64,000 nucleotides of DNA, taken from positions 7,464,769 to 7,528,768 of the forward strand of contig CM059624.1 in the NCBI GenBank assembly GCA_030435675.1. The letters run 5' to 3'. The notes under the pieces are model-generated. The model was not told the DNA's origin and ran no database searches. It was given only the letters and a program-made list of their open reading frames with translations. Every line of letters starts with the position of its first letter. Position 1 is the stretch's first letter. The stretch comes from Steinernema hermaphroditum. Its lineage: Eukaryota; Nematoda; Chromadorea; Rhabditida; Steinernematidae. Of this stretch, positions 11,925-23,074 are shown piece by piece. The translations under genes and the position numbers were made by a program.

Positions 11925-12293
11925 GTCACATTCACTATCCTGCCAGAGTTCCACGTAATTTATTCGAATCGCCGGTTCACATCCGATTTCTCAAGCTCTT
12001 AGAAGAAGTCTTTCATACAATCTATAACCCCTACTGTCCTGAAGTTGTTTTGTACATTGTGTTAGTAAATCTGTTTTAATGGATTCCGGGTGATATGGCA
12101 CTTGGTTTTAAACGAGTTTCAGCGTCACTCATTCATTAATCAGTGAGCTGACAAGTACTCGACATCACTTATGCAAATTGAATAACTGTGAAAACACTAT
12201 CGCGAAAACGCAATTAATCCTTTCGGGCTGGATTAAATCAGCCAGTCGAGTTAAATTCGTACGCCGTGCGCCGCTATCGCCTTCCAATTTCCG
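11925..12293. other. Intergenic region
   Basis: 369 bp of AT-rich sequence between the repeat-protein stop and the receptor start; holds the 3' UTR of the first and the promoter of the second. No gene seen. Confidence 0.5.
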
Positions 12294-13378
12294 ATGATGT
12301 CGAACAGCTCCTTGGAGGGGAGAGGATTCGCTACTTCCGCGGATATCGTCGTGGCCTCCACGATGCTTACGGTAAGCTATGCGTCGCCACTGCCGTACCC
12401 CTCATCCATCCCTTCAGCTCAACTCCTTCGGCGCGTTCTTCAACATGGCGACGCTCCTCGTCGTCTTCCGCGTCCGCACCTTCCACAACTCTTTCGGCGC
12501 CTTCTGTGCGCTCCGCTCGATCGCCGAGGCGCTCCTCGGCCTCATCCACGGCGTCGTCGTCGCCCCTCTCGTCTTCGTGCAGCCCTCCGGCGTGACCTCC
12601 TAGTCAGCATCTCCTTCGCCATCAACGGCCTCTCCTTCGTCTGTTTCCTCAGTCACTTCGTCATCTCGGTCAACCGCTTCGTCGCCATCTACTTTCCTCT
12701 GAAGTTCGAGGAAGTCTTTACCCTCAGAGCCACTGTGATCCTCGTCGTCTCCATCGTCCTCATCGCCACCATCATGCAACTACCGTACCCCCTGGAGTCT
12801 TGCGCCATTCCCGCCTACAACGTCAAGTTCTACCGTACCGAAATGACGGAATGTGCCGATACGAGTTGCGAAGACCAACTGGTCTCCGAACTGATCATTG
12901 CCGTTTCGACCTACATTCTCAGCGCTCTCTTCGCCGTCGTCGACGTCTTCGTCCTTCTGAAGGTCATCGTTTGGATTCTGAAACATCGCATATCGAAGCG
13001 CAACTCTAATCTCCGGAGGGATCTCCGCTTCTTTCTCCAGGTGGGAGACGAAGAGGGCCTCCCCCATCAGAGGATCTTTCAGGCGTTGACTCAAGACGTC
13101 TTCTTAGTCTGGATGATGGTGATCTCTGTGATTTGCACGGCAACTGTCGATCCTCTCCTAGCGTTCTTCGAAACGCAGTTCGTCTTCATGCTGAGCGCAC
13201 TGTACAATGGGTAAACCCGCAACGTCCCTTCCCGACGCCTCTACGCATTTTCAGAGTGTCGATGTTCGTTTTCAACCCAGAGGCGCGGGCTGTCCTTCTA
13301 TGTCGTTACACTGTTCGAAGAGTCAGCGTCGTGAAAGAGCTCACCAAGAGTTCGAAGACTTCGTCGACAAAAATGTGA
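12294..13378 (+). CDS. Srx-like 7-TM chemoreceptor, apparent 1-nt frameshift
   Basis: The protein reads as a nematode serpentine receptor. TM1 and TM2 contain NSFGAFFNMATLLVVF and NSFGAFCALRSIAEALLG, TM3 ends in the signature SVNRFVAIYFPLKF, and a Cys-containing extracellular loop, TM5 and TM6 (DVFLVWMMVISVICTAT) follow, with a final NPEARAVLLCR before a Ser/Lys tail. The FNPEAR-type ending and FHNSFG motif fit the Srx family. Exons are 12294-12371, from 12418, then to 13040, 13083-13210 and 13255-13378, with introns of 42-46 nt. At 12601 the frame of TM2 meets TAG while the next conserved block continues in another frame. All GT-AG pairs I tested there leave the frame wrong, so a one-base deletion or sequence error is likely. 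It may be a young pseudogene. Confidence 0.72.
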
Positions 13379-13497
13379 TTTGAGCCCCGTTTCACCTGTC
13401 TGGCAAAGAAGTATTTCGTTATAAGGGCACACTGTGAAATGCTTTCCAGGAAAACAGAGAGCAATGTTTATTGGTCCTATACATGGTCGATGGACCG

Positions 13498-14093
13498 CTA
13501 TCGTTTGTTACCGTAGTTCTTAGAGGCTCTGTGTCCACAGCGACCACATGTTTTTGGACATTGGTCTGTCATGAAGTCATAAAAAACGGCATCGTAACAC
13601 AGAGCCACCCTCTGTGGACAGTCCGATTTTCTTCCCGGGGCGTGTTTGTCGTCACAGTGCAACCGGGCTGCAAAAAAAAAAGAGCTGCAAGTGCATTACC
13701 GTCCATTACCGTAATCTTTCGCGGCGGTCTGTCCACAACGGCCACAGGTTTCGGGGCATTGATCAGTCATGAAGTCGTAGTAGATGGCCTCGTCACACAG
13801 CATTACCCTCAGTGGACAGTCTGACGGCTTCCCAGGAGGGTGCTTGTCCTCACAGTCACCTTCAACTAATGGAACTCAGATGGCGGTCTGTTCAAGAGAA
13901 TCATATACCTTTGATGCACTTGCTATTAATACACTGCCAGCCTTCGGGGCAGCGATCTCCGAAGCACGCTGAAAAGGCATCACAAACCCAGGACGCCACT
14001 CGGGAACTTACGACCGAGTAGGTTCTGTGCCACCAGAAGCGTGGAGAGGAAAAGGACTCCACCGAGGACGTGCGTCACAAAGCGGGAGCGCAT
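13498..14093 (-). CDS. Secreted protein with two ShKT domains
   Basis: Four exons (14012-14093, 13909-13968, 13710-13859, 13498-13667) give 153 residues. Exon 1 is a signal peptide (MRSRFVTHVLGGVLFLSTLL). Exon 2 encodes a small four-Cys module (CFGDRCPEGWQCINSKC). Exons 3 and 4 each encode one six-cysteine ShKT domain that ends in the shared pattern DFMTDQCP-x-TCGRCG. The domain is named after a sea-anemone channel blocker but is very common in nematode secreted proteins, where most members have no known channel activity; toxicity is not implied. Intron 3 is 42 nt with a ten-T tract before the AG. The start ATG precedes a clear signal sequence and the exon lengths sum to 462 nt, supporting the model. 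Confidence 0.82.
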
Positions 14094-14862
14094 GACAAAT
14101 GGATATGGTGTTTCACCTCCACGGTTTTAAACCGTTTTTGTGTGTTTATTCAGGCAGTTAATGTTTGTTCGGGAAGGAGAGTCACAACGAACAAAGCCGA
14201 ACATGCAGAACACAAATGACTCCAGCCGCTGGATTCTCGTCGGTCACGTGGCGTTCTCAGTTCTCCGACACTTCTTGACTGTCGCTGTCCTGATGTGAGA
14301 GCTTCCGGCTCGGTGTCGACATCGATACACCTGAAGATGCACGCATCAGAAGGTCACATGGCACTGCATCGACTTACTGTAGCTTTCCCCATTCTCGGAC
14401 AGCTTCCGACTGATAATCGAATTCGACTTCGAACTCACCATTTTGTCCCAATTGGTTGTCTGTATCGCCTGCTTAATCGCTCCTCTTCTCGGTATCGGCT
14501 TCATGCAGGAAGTGGACCTGGAACAAGGAATGAACACCAAGAAGAAAGGACTCACCTGGGATCTTCACATCGTAAAGTCACCAAAGTTGGTGAGTAGGCG
14601 CTATTAGGGGACGATGGCACCGCAATGCTGCACTGCTTGCTTATCCTGGAAACAGGAGATCAGATCCTTCCGATTGCAAGGGAAACTGACGTAGCTTGTT
14701 CCCTATTGGCGTTCAGATGTTCTCTCGAAGTTCGAATATTTTCGGACGCTCCACTTCGGGTATTTACACGGCTTGTTTTCCTAGTTTCCTTCGAATTCAA
14801 TGCTTTCGATTCGCCAAAAAACGAAGCCTTCTTCGAGGTCCCATTTTTCCCACAGGTCGGAG

Positions 14863-15237
14863 TAGAGTTGGCATCGGGTCGAACCCGAAAATCCTCATTT
14901 TTTGCAGTACGGACCAATTTTGAAGTCCAATCGAGAAACTTCCAAGTGCGCTGGCTTCGCCCCAACGTCGCGGCCCAGAATAGTCAAAAAATTTGACCGA
15001 AGAACGAAAAAATCCATTCAAAAATTTTCGGGTTCAGATTTTCGGGTTCGGGTTCGGGTTTTTCGGGTTTCACCCCTAATTGGACCTTGTTTTGTTGTTC
15101 GGTCAAACTTTTTTGATTATGCTGGGCCGCGACGTTGGGGCGAAGCCAGCGCACTTGAACGTTTCTCGTTTGGACTACAAAATTGGTCCGTATTGCAAAA
15201 AATGCGAATTTTCGGGTTCGACCCGATGCCAACTCTA
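14863..15237. mobile_element. Non-autonomous hAT-type foldback MITE
   Basis: The ends are inverted copies: the left arm starts TAGAGTTGGCATCGGG and the right arm ends in its reverse complement. The inverted arms run for roughly 150 bp each with scattered mismatches and flank a loop of about 80 bp rich in TTCGGGT units. The element is flanked by identical 8-bp direct copies of GGTCGGAG (14855-14862 and 15238-15245). An 8-bp target duplication and a terminus fitting 5'-YARNG (TAGAG) are the hAT superfamily signature. No transposase is encoded, so it would move in trans. Confidence 0.85.
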
Positions 15238-15239
15238 GG

Positions 15240-15297
15240 TCGGAGTAATAATCGGAAGAATCACACACACGATGAAGGGAAACACGATCGACCACAT
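15240..15297 (-). other. Possible signal-peptide exon cut by the MITE
   Basis: From an ATG at 15297 the minus strand reads MWSIVFPFIVCVILPII and reaches a TAG that straddles the border between the target duplication and the hAT-type element. It looks like a secretory signal sequence. If the element is recent, it may have broken the first exon of a small secreted-protein gene. No domain is present to confirm this. Confidence 0.25.
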
Positions 15298-15514
15298 CGC
15301 AGCATGAAGTCAGAGTCTAAATGAAGCCTCCTCCACTGCCCCGACGTCTACAATCTCGACGGCGTGCTAGCTACATCTGCACTTGCCAGCCTACTCCACA
15401 CACACAGTCTTATGCCCCCAGCCCATCATCGGAATCTCTTAATTTCTTTGATCCACACATGAAAAGACAGAATGATAAAATTAACAACGACGATCAATAA
15501 TCCGGGTTCCTACT

Positions 15515-18500
15515 TCAAAGGAAGCGCTGTGAAGACCTCTCAACCCGCTGAATGCCGTTCAGAACTTCGTGGAATCGTGCCCTCAGTTTCTCCCTGGCCT
15601 CCTTATACTCTTCTTCCTCGGCGGTCAGATGTAGCAGGTTGTCGTAAGCGTTTACGGGTAGGGCGATTGACATAACTTCAAGGAGCTTGGACCCGCTGCG
15701 CATCATCGCCGAGATCTTGTCCATAAATTTGTGCGACATTTTAAACGCTGGCTCGAAATCTCCAAACTCGAGTAGGCAGGTAAGCATCTCTTCGACATTT
15801 TGCTCCTGAAAAGGCGGCTTTTCAAACGATAGTAACGTCATTTGCTTTACCATGTAGCTCTCTTCAAGCCATTGGGGAATATCCCACATGTGCGCCAACA
15901 ACGTATAATAGATAGTTCTCTTCGGCTGCGAGCATCCGCGCACATCTTCTTCTACGATCCGGAGATATGCCTGCAGGATTTGCCAATGGCGACCTTTGAC
16001 TCTGGAAAATCATTAGTAATACTTGTCATTCGGTGCAAAACACGTACGCTTCACTGTACGAGTAACGCATATTTTCGTACACCCATGCAGGATAAATTTC
16101 TTTCTTCACCTTGTTGATTTTTATGCATTCTACAGTGACCGCTTCCAAGAGTTTGTAAGGTTCCAACTCGAACAATCTGAAGTATGAGTCCCATAAGCTC
16201 TGAGTCCCCAAGATTCCATATGTACCCAATTAACGTCAATGCGTCGTCGAAGGATTTCTTCTGAATAAGCTTCAAGGCGACTTGTTCGGGATCTGACGGC
16301 GGAGAGGTGCGTGCCTTGGGATCCATAATTTCAAACTTCATAGTTTCCAAAAACCACTCGCGTCTTATCTCTTCTTCGTGAATTACGCGCGTTTTGCCAC
16401 GTTTCTGTTGGGTGCTGACAGAAGAGTTCGCATTTGAAATATCCATACTCTCATCGTCTTCATCCTGGAGAAAAGATAAGCTTTTAAGTTTACAATATCA
16501 TTCATAACTTACGATTTCTTCGACATCGAGCCATTTGTTCTCTTTCGTTAACGACAGCAACGTAACGGCTTTTAGAAGAGCATCACAGCGTCGCGCTATG
16601 TTCTCGGGAGAGTACGGCACCAAGGAGAGCTTGTTGGACAGCACATAATACGTCTTCGCAGCTGCAAAAGAGAATATAGTGCTTGCAGTGGCGCTCTTAT
16701 AGAACCTCGTCTGTATAGAAGTCCTTTGAAGTAGAGAGAAGACAGCAAATCGAAGATCTCTGAGTCCTTTGTCACATCGTAATCCGCGGCTCTCAGTTCG
16801 ATAAAATGGACAACCGTGGCGAAGAGTGTTCCAAAGTTAAGTTCCAGAAGTTCTTCGTATCTTTTCAATAGCACCATCTTCGAAAGAAGGTCTCGCAGGC
16901 ATTTGATCTGCACACTCTTCACAGGATTACTCTGAAGAGTTTCCAAAGCATCGTCGTATTTTCCACATTGCATTTGATGTTTGAAAACTAAGGTAAAGGT
17001 GTCTTGCTGAAACTGTGTATTACTCTCAAAATTGTCCACAGATAACTTACAACCACTCGATCATCAAGTTCCTTCTCCTGAAGCGCTTGCTTTCCTAGTT
17101 GCAGAAGCTGTTCGACGTGGCTATGCTCTTCCAGAATTGTAAGGACTTCAAAGAAATAGGTTGCTCGAGAGACGTGAGGAACACCATGGCGCTTGTTGGA
17201 CGCCTCAAAGACTTTGTTCAGAGGGTCCTCTGGATCAGCTCGATTGATTCCGGGGAGCGAGTCCATAAATGCAACTACTGCCTTCTCACCAAGGCCTGTT
17301 CCTGCATATGCAACAGCTTGATAGAACCTCAGTGCAAACTTCAGGTCGCAGTCCAGCGTACTATTGTTGAAAATGCAGTACTGCTGAAATATCTCTTTCT
17401 CCAGTATGAATACAACAGCCTGAAGTACCTGAAGCGCGGCAAAGAACTTATGTTCTCGCAAGAAGCGCGGTAGCGTCAGTTCTGGTGATTCCGGCCACAG
17501 GTAAAATATCGTCTTGTAAGAGGTATCGGCAACAAAACGCGCAAACGGATGCACAGCAAGAGAGGACTGTCGTCTTCTATCAAATTGACGGGACAGCACG
17601 TCTTCACCGTCAAGATCTTGGCCCACGTCCATGTCAGTCGCTTCTCCGTCGTACTCCTCACCGGAAGCCGAACTGGCCACTGAAGTACCAGCAGCAAGCA
17701 GCGTTGGTCCACCCAGCGAGAAAAACGCCTCCGCGACGCATACTTGTCTTCTGTTAGGAAGATCATCGGGTATTCTTTGCCCGTGTGCTTTCCTAAACAG
17801 ATCCAATAAAGTTACATGGAAAAACCACCGACACTAACAGTGGTGTACGAAGGATAACCCTAGCCGAAAGGGACTGCGCTAAGATGTTGTAGTTAGTAAA
17901 CATCGAGTTCATGCGAGAAGTGAATTCGCGATCTTTGATACAGGCGCTGGCTCCTCCAGTACGCGAGGTCGATTCCACGGTAACTCTTATGATGTCCCGG
18001 AGTATGGATGCAAATTCTAGGCGCTTCATGACGTATCTTCTGACGACAGCACCCAAGAACCCAGCAGAAAAGGCCGAATCTCCGTATTCAAAGGATGGAG
18101 GACACACTAAAAACACCGAATTAGGCGAAGGGGTAGGATTGTATTCACCGCCATTACTGCTGAAGGGACTGTGGTCGGCAAATCTCATAGCAATAGCTCT
18201 GAGGCGCTTGATATTCCCAACAATCGATCCACGCAACTTAATGAGATCGGACTGGGATGGGTTTGTATGTCTGTATTTTTCAGTATCGCTGAAAATTCTG
18301 CGAATTGTGGCCGAATCATCTTTTTTCCAGCACGGCGCCAAGAGAGACTCGACTTCTTCGTCCGCGGCAACACATATTGTGAATCGATTCTGAAATAAGT
18401 CGCATTGAAAAAAATGTTGAAAGTTGCAGAACCTGCCTGCTGTATAACACCAATGAGTTCAAGCTGTGGGGCTGTCCAAATGCGCAGCGGTATGAAACCT

Positions 18501-20252
18501 CCCGACGCTTGAAACTGTTCACAAGTTTGAAGTAACGTGGTCCAGAATTTGCTCGTTGCAATTTCCACTACTTCTCTGTCAATGTGCTGCGAGAAGGTTA
18601 CCCGATCTGACCTGGGGGCATAATGGTCCTTGAACTAAAAGTACTGGTAGACACTGTGTATAGGGCATGTTTAACATACACTCATGGATTTGAGATATTC
18701 ATCCACATGTTTTTCAACGGCAGTCATATGAATGTGTGGTGCCAGCGTTATGTTGTTGAATCCTTTGCAGGTCATCTAAACGAACACTCAAAAATGCAAC
18801 CGCACGGGACAGATTGTCTAACGTTTATGCTCCGGATGACGACGTCAACAGTGAAGTCTTCGCCTCCGAAAATACGCCGTTTTGCGTAATCAACTCTGTG
18901 GCGAAGAAGCGAATCTTGAGGAACCGTCGGTTCCACGCTTGATACCGGCTGAACTTCAATCCAGTTCTCAACGCACTCCTTGCTGGAATAAACACCAGAT
19001 AAATAAATGTGACCATGTTAGACACTTACAAATCGACCGAGCAACGGACTAAGTTGTACAGATCGGCACACCTTGGTGAATTTCGACGGATGCCCCAAAT
19101 GGTGGCCGTGCCTTCGAAACCATCCACCATTTCAAAGTCTATGACTTCGCCTGACGAAGGACCGCTAAGGCTCGCCAGCAGTTGTAGCTCATCATTTTCT
19201 CGGGATGCATAGAAAAGGAACTTCGAATTTGCGGCCTGCTTCACATTGACAGTGACCACAATGCGTCCGCTGATAATATTCGCTTTGATGGAAACGGGGC
19301 GCACATCAAGTGTTTGGTCGGCAAGCGCTGACACCAACTCTTCTGTCGACAAAAGTTGGAAATTCTGAACGAACGACTCGCCATGAAAATAGTGCATAAC
19401 TCCTCGTTACCTCGGCTTTCCATACTCGGATTAGAAAATCGGAGTATAGGACATAAACGAGGCCCTCGCTGGTTGTTGTGAAAGAGACGGCGTCCCATTT
19501 CTCCTCAGTTCTTATCAACCGGGAGAAAAATCCCGATGTTTTCAGCAGCTTCTCTGTTGACCGCTCATTCGGGTTACCCAGAGCGTGCATCACTACACCG
19601 ACAACTTGTCCGTCCGGTAGCTGAGATGCGATCAAAGTGCGGTCTTCGGGCAGCATGGAAACATCCACCGCTCTGGAATAACCAGGAGTGGTGTAAACGT
19701 GCTCCTCATGAGCAAAGTCGAGATCATCATCTGAGGGGAACAGCGAAAGCACGGCTTTCCCGACAAGAGAAGCAGCCGAATCGTGTTCGTAAATTTTGAA
19801 GAAGAATCGGTGAGCAGAAACATGAGTCGGCACGACGATCACCAGCCGTCCGGCAGTGAAGTAAATCGACGTTCCCCTGACGATGCTTGTGTTGTCGATG
19901 TGAAGGCACAGTGTTGATTTGGCAACATCACAATCAACAGAATACTCTTCGAAGACGATGTTCGGGCCGAGTGATCGCCTAAACGATGAATTTTAGCGGT
20001 TGCCAAAGGGTAATCCAAACCATATAATGAAGCGGTTTTCCAGACCACTGTCCTCCGGAAATCCGAACGACCCGGCGCATTCCTGATAGTCGCCAATGGC
20101 CGTTGGACTTACGATGGCATCTGCAACCCGAATGTTTAAAGCAAGTCAATGGAGTAATCCCCACTTGTTGCGATGCTGTACGTCCGTAGCGGGGAAGGCG
20201 CCTTCTTGAACGTCCCGGGGAAAACGACCTCCGCCTCCCCAAAGAGATTCAT
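15515..20252 (-). CDS. npp-6: Nucleoporin NUP160 (Y-complex)
   Basis: NUP160 is a scaffold subunit of the Nup107-160 (Y) complex of the nuclear pore, needed for pore assembly and, in mitosis, kinetochore function. The start is the ATG at 20252 (MNLFGEAEVVFPGTF). The N-terminal third is beta-propeller-like (RFIIWRSLGPNIVF after splicing, AGRLVIVVPTHVSAHRFFFK, GLVYVLYSDFLIRVWKAE). The remainder is an alpha-helical solenoid with many short exons (FYQAVAYAGTGLGEKAVVAF, TIYYTLLAHMWDIPQWLEES) and ends EVLNGIQRVERSSQRFL. About 20 short introns are inferred, giving roughly 1,300 residues. Assignment is by pattern of the whole chain rather than a short motif; other large nucleoporins are less likely because of the propeller-then-solenoid order and the C-terminal helices. 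It is divergent from the kinase-like gene, 584 bp away. Confidence 0.8.
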
Positions 20253-20836
20253 CCTGGAAGCGAAGTTAAGAAGTCAAAATTCGAGAAGAGAAGAAATTCA
20301 CGAAGAGGAATCCAAAGATGGAGGAGCGAATTCGAAGAATTCGAATATCAATTCGATCGTTGCGGGACCACTTTTGCGGCAGATGGAACGCCGCGCACTC
20401 GTCTGTCGAAGAGCTCGATGCCGTCTCGACTATAGTCTAGACTGTGCGAGACAGACGATGAAGTTCACATGAGTTCAAACAGCGAGTTGCAATGGCAGTC
20501 ATGATAGATGACCAATGTTGGAAAAATCAGAGGGCGTATCTCGGTCATCTTGTAAAATGGCTAATTTGGGTAAAAATTTGTGATTTGCAGCTTCCAGATG
20601 ATAGCCACATTCATATCTTGGTCCTGTGCCCGAGTATCTCATCTTCGACCGGTTATCGCCTTGGCGCGTACAAACGTAGATATGACCTCTCGTTTTCCTC
20701 TCCAATCGCCATTCACCGAACGTCCACGAGACGCACGAGGTCGAGATAAGCAGTTGTTTTTGGAAGACCTCTGATAAGAAGATCAGTGCGCCCCTACCAC
20801 GGCTCGCGTTCGACTTGTTTTTCACTGTCTGCGTCC
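20253..20836. promoter_or_regulatory. Divergent promoter region npp-6 / kinase-like gene
   Basis: 584 bp between head-to-head starts. Purine-rich near 20260-20350, with repeated GAATTCGAA-type sequences at about 20331-20355. No coding potential; assumed to hold both promoters. Confidence 0.45.
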
Positions 20837-22490
20837 ATGAATCCGCTGGACCTCGTGAAGCCCGGCGACTTCTACGCCGACGGGTGGGTCAACCTCGACT
20901 GGCTCAAGAAAGCCCTCGAAGAGACGTGTGCCCCTAACCAGGTGGCCGAGCTCGCCGTAAGCGTCTCCTAGGTGTCTTTTCTGAGCCCTTCTACAGGTTA
21001 AGAAACTCGAAGATGATCACCAGAAAGGCGTGAAGCCCAAAGAGGGCTTTATGGCGTCGATTCGACGCGTCTTCGTTTACTGGAAGAACGCCGAAGGGCC
21101 AATAGAGAGCGTGGTGGTCAAGGTCGGTTACGGTGCCGTGTCACTTCTTAACTCGAGCATCAGATTCCGAACGTTAAGACGGCGGCCGAGGCATGGGAGA
21201 AGTCGGCGGCGCTGAAGAGCGAGGATCTGGACCAGCACGGGGCGAGGGTCATTGCTTTCATGCACAACACCGAGTCCAATGTGTACCGTATCCTGGGGGA
21301 ATCCGGACTCCGCATTCCGAAGACCTTCCTTAATCGGAACATCGGAAGCGACGATCCGAACGAGTTCCCTGTTCTGGTGATGGAGGATCTCTCGAAGTTC
21401 GAGATCGTGGATGTGCTGGACGGGATGAACGAGAAGAAGGTGGGTCGCTGCTCTCGATTTCGGGTCTTTCAAAGTGCTCATCGGGTGCATTGAGATATCC
21501 TTCTTGCGCCACATTCGTACCGCAGAAAGGGGCGGGGCCAGCAATAGCTGACCGTTCGCAACGCTTGCGTCAGCGTTTGTCATGTTGCAAACGGGAACAT
21601 ATCCAGAAATGTGGTCGAAACGCATACTTGAAATGGAAATGCAGAGCAGAAATAAACTTTTTTGGAATAGAGTGCAGTCCCCACACCCTTGTCCTTACAG
21701 CTCTTCTCAGTCGTCGAGTTCCTCGTCGATCTCCACTTCTTCTCCTTCCACTTCGACGGACTTCAAAGCATCGGTCTCACAAAAGAGGTTCGCGAGAGCT
21801 CCACCTACCGTAATCCCTCGTCCTTCAGCAACTGGCGCTTCTTGACCCCATCAATAAACTGGTGCGAGGAATCTGCGAGAAGCTGGAATCAGAGTCGCCT
21901 TCCCACTTCGAGAATCTGGGCCTCGTGACCGAACACGTGCTGGAGAAGAGCGACTGGTGGGGTGACTACATGGACATGTTCACAGGAAACCTCCGATCGC
22001 CGAAGCTCCCCGCGGTCCTGGCCCATGGCGATCTGTGGACAACGAATGTCCTCTTCGAAGGCGATGTGGTCGGCGGCGTCATAGATTGGCAGTTGGCGCA
22101 CCCGGGCTCCCCCACCGAAGATCTCCAGCATCTTCTGACCCTCTGCTGCCCCGTGGAGATGCGTAGGAGGCTGACACAGCCGCTCTTGCTCCATTACCAC
22201 ACAAGAATGAAGGAGAAATTCGAGGCGAACGGAGAAGAAGTGCCCTTCGACTTCGAAACCCTCAAGGTGGGTCCGAATCTCTCGACTCCCATACGGTGTC
22301 CCCTCAGAGCCTCTACGACAAGACCCTCCCCTACACAGTGGCAATGTCCCTCTTCGCGACGGGGATGTGGAGCAGCTCCGACGTGATCCTCACCGGGAAG
22401 GACGAGCAGAGGCGCCTCGAGGAGTGCTACGGCCGGTCGACGGCCCTCGTCGAGGAGACCCTTCTTCTTCTGGGCGTTCTGTCTCAATAA
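20837..22490 (+). CDS. CHK kinase-like protein (DUF1679 type)
   Basis: Six exons (20837-20956, 20997-21122, 21164-21439, 21701-21787, 21829-22266, 22309-22490). The protein has an aminoglycoside/choline-kinase-like fold: a nucleotide-binding segment (FPVLVMEDLSKFEIV), the catalytic loop HGDLWTTNVLF with the Asp and Asn expected for phosphotransfer and Mg binding, and the metal-binding GGVIDWQ in place of the DFG motif. The HGDLW-x-x-N plus IDWQ pattern matches the nematode-expanded CHK/DUF1679 family, members of which are thought to phosphorylate small molecules such as ecdysteroids or detoxification products; the substrate here is unknown. Intron 3 (261 nt) is the only long one. The stop codon TAA lies inside an AATAAA signal. 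Confidence 0.85.
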
Positions 22491-22491
22491 A
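22486..22491 (+). terminator. AATAAA polyadenylation signal overlapping the stop
   Basis: The hexamer AATAAA spans the TAA stop (22488-22490) of the kinase-like gene, predicting a 3' UTR of only a few tens of bases if used. Confidence 0.55.
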
Positions 22492-23074
22492 TCGGTTTCG
22501 TCTTCACACGTCCCGTTTTTACACATTAGGGGCGGAGAGCTCCTACTGAGCGGGAACACTCGGCGGCGGAGATCGACCGACGTCGGTGGCGACTCGCGGT
22601 GTTTTTTTGACGTCCCCGAACGCTAATTACCCAATCGAAGGCCAACTGTTTACCGTTTGTTGCAAAGAGAACTCCAATTACCCACAGGTCCTGCGTGGCG
22701 ATTTTCGCGCCACAGGTTTTTTCGTGCTACTGGAAGAGTGCATCCTTGCAATGTGCCCTTCGTTTCGAAAATCGATAGCGACGGCGATGTTTATAGAAAA
22801 GCGGTCTCCGATCTGTGCGATAAAAAGACGCTCTTCAATCGCGTCGATCGCAACCGTCCTTCTTGTTCCTTCTGCGGCCCCTTCACACAACGTCTTCAGG
22901 CGCCCTCCCCATTCATTCATCATTCATTTGTGTTCACCCACTTCCGATCGATAACGAAATGTTGCGTTCCGGATGGCTGTCATGGACATGCCCTTTCTCG
23001 CGCCATTATTGCACCACCTGCGCGCCAGTCTCCAGGTACTTTATTAATCCCGGTGACCTTCAGCGACTACTGCC
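22492..23074. other. Intergenic region before the Argonaute gene
   Basis: 583 bp between two genes on the same strand. No coding pattern; assumed to be a short 3' UTR and the Argonaute promoter. The spacing is larger than the roughly 100-bp gaps of nematode operons, so co-transcription is not supported. Confidence 0.45.

Larger units (their letters stand above)
14094..15514. other. Intergenic region with hAT-type insertion
   Basis: No firmly supported gene. On the minus strand, pieces around 14255-14670 have splice-like borders and short open frames (for example STSCMKPIPRRGAIKQ) that could be exons of an unrecognised small gene, but I cannot join them with confidence. A 375-bp foldback element occupies 14863-15237. 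Confidence 0.45.
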
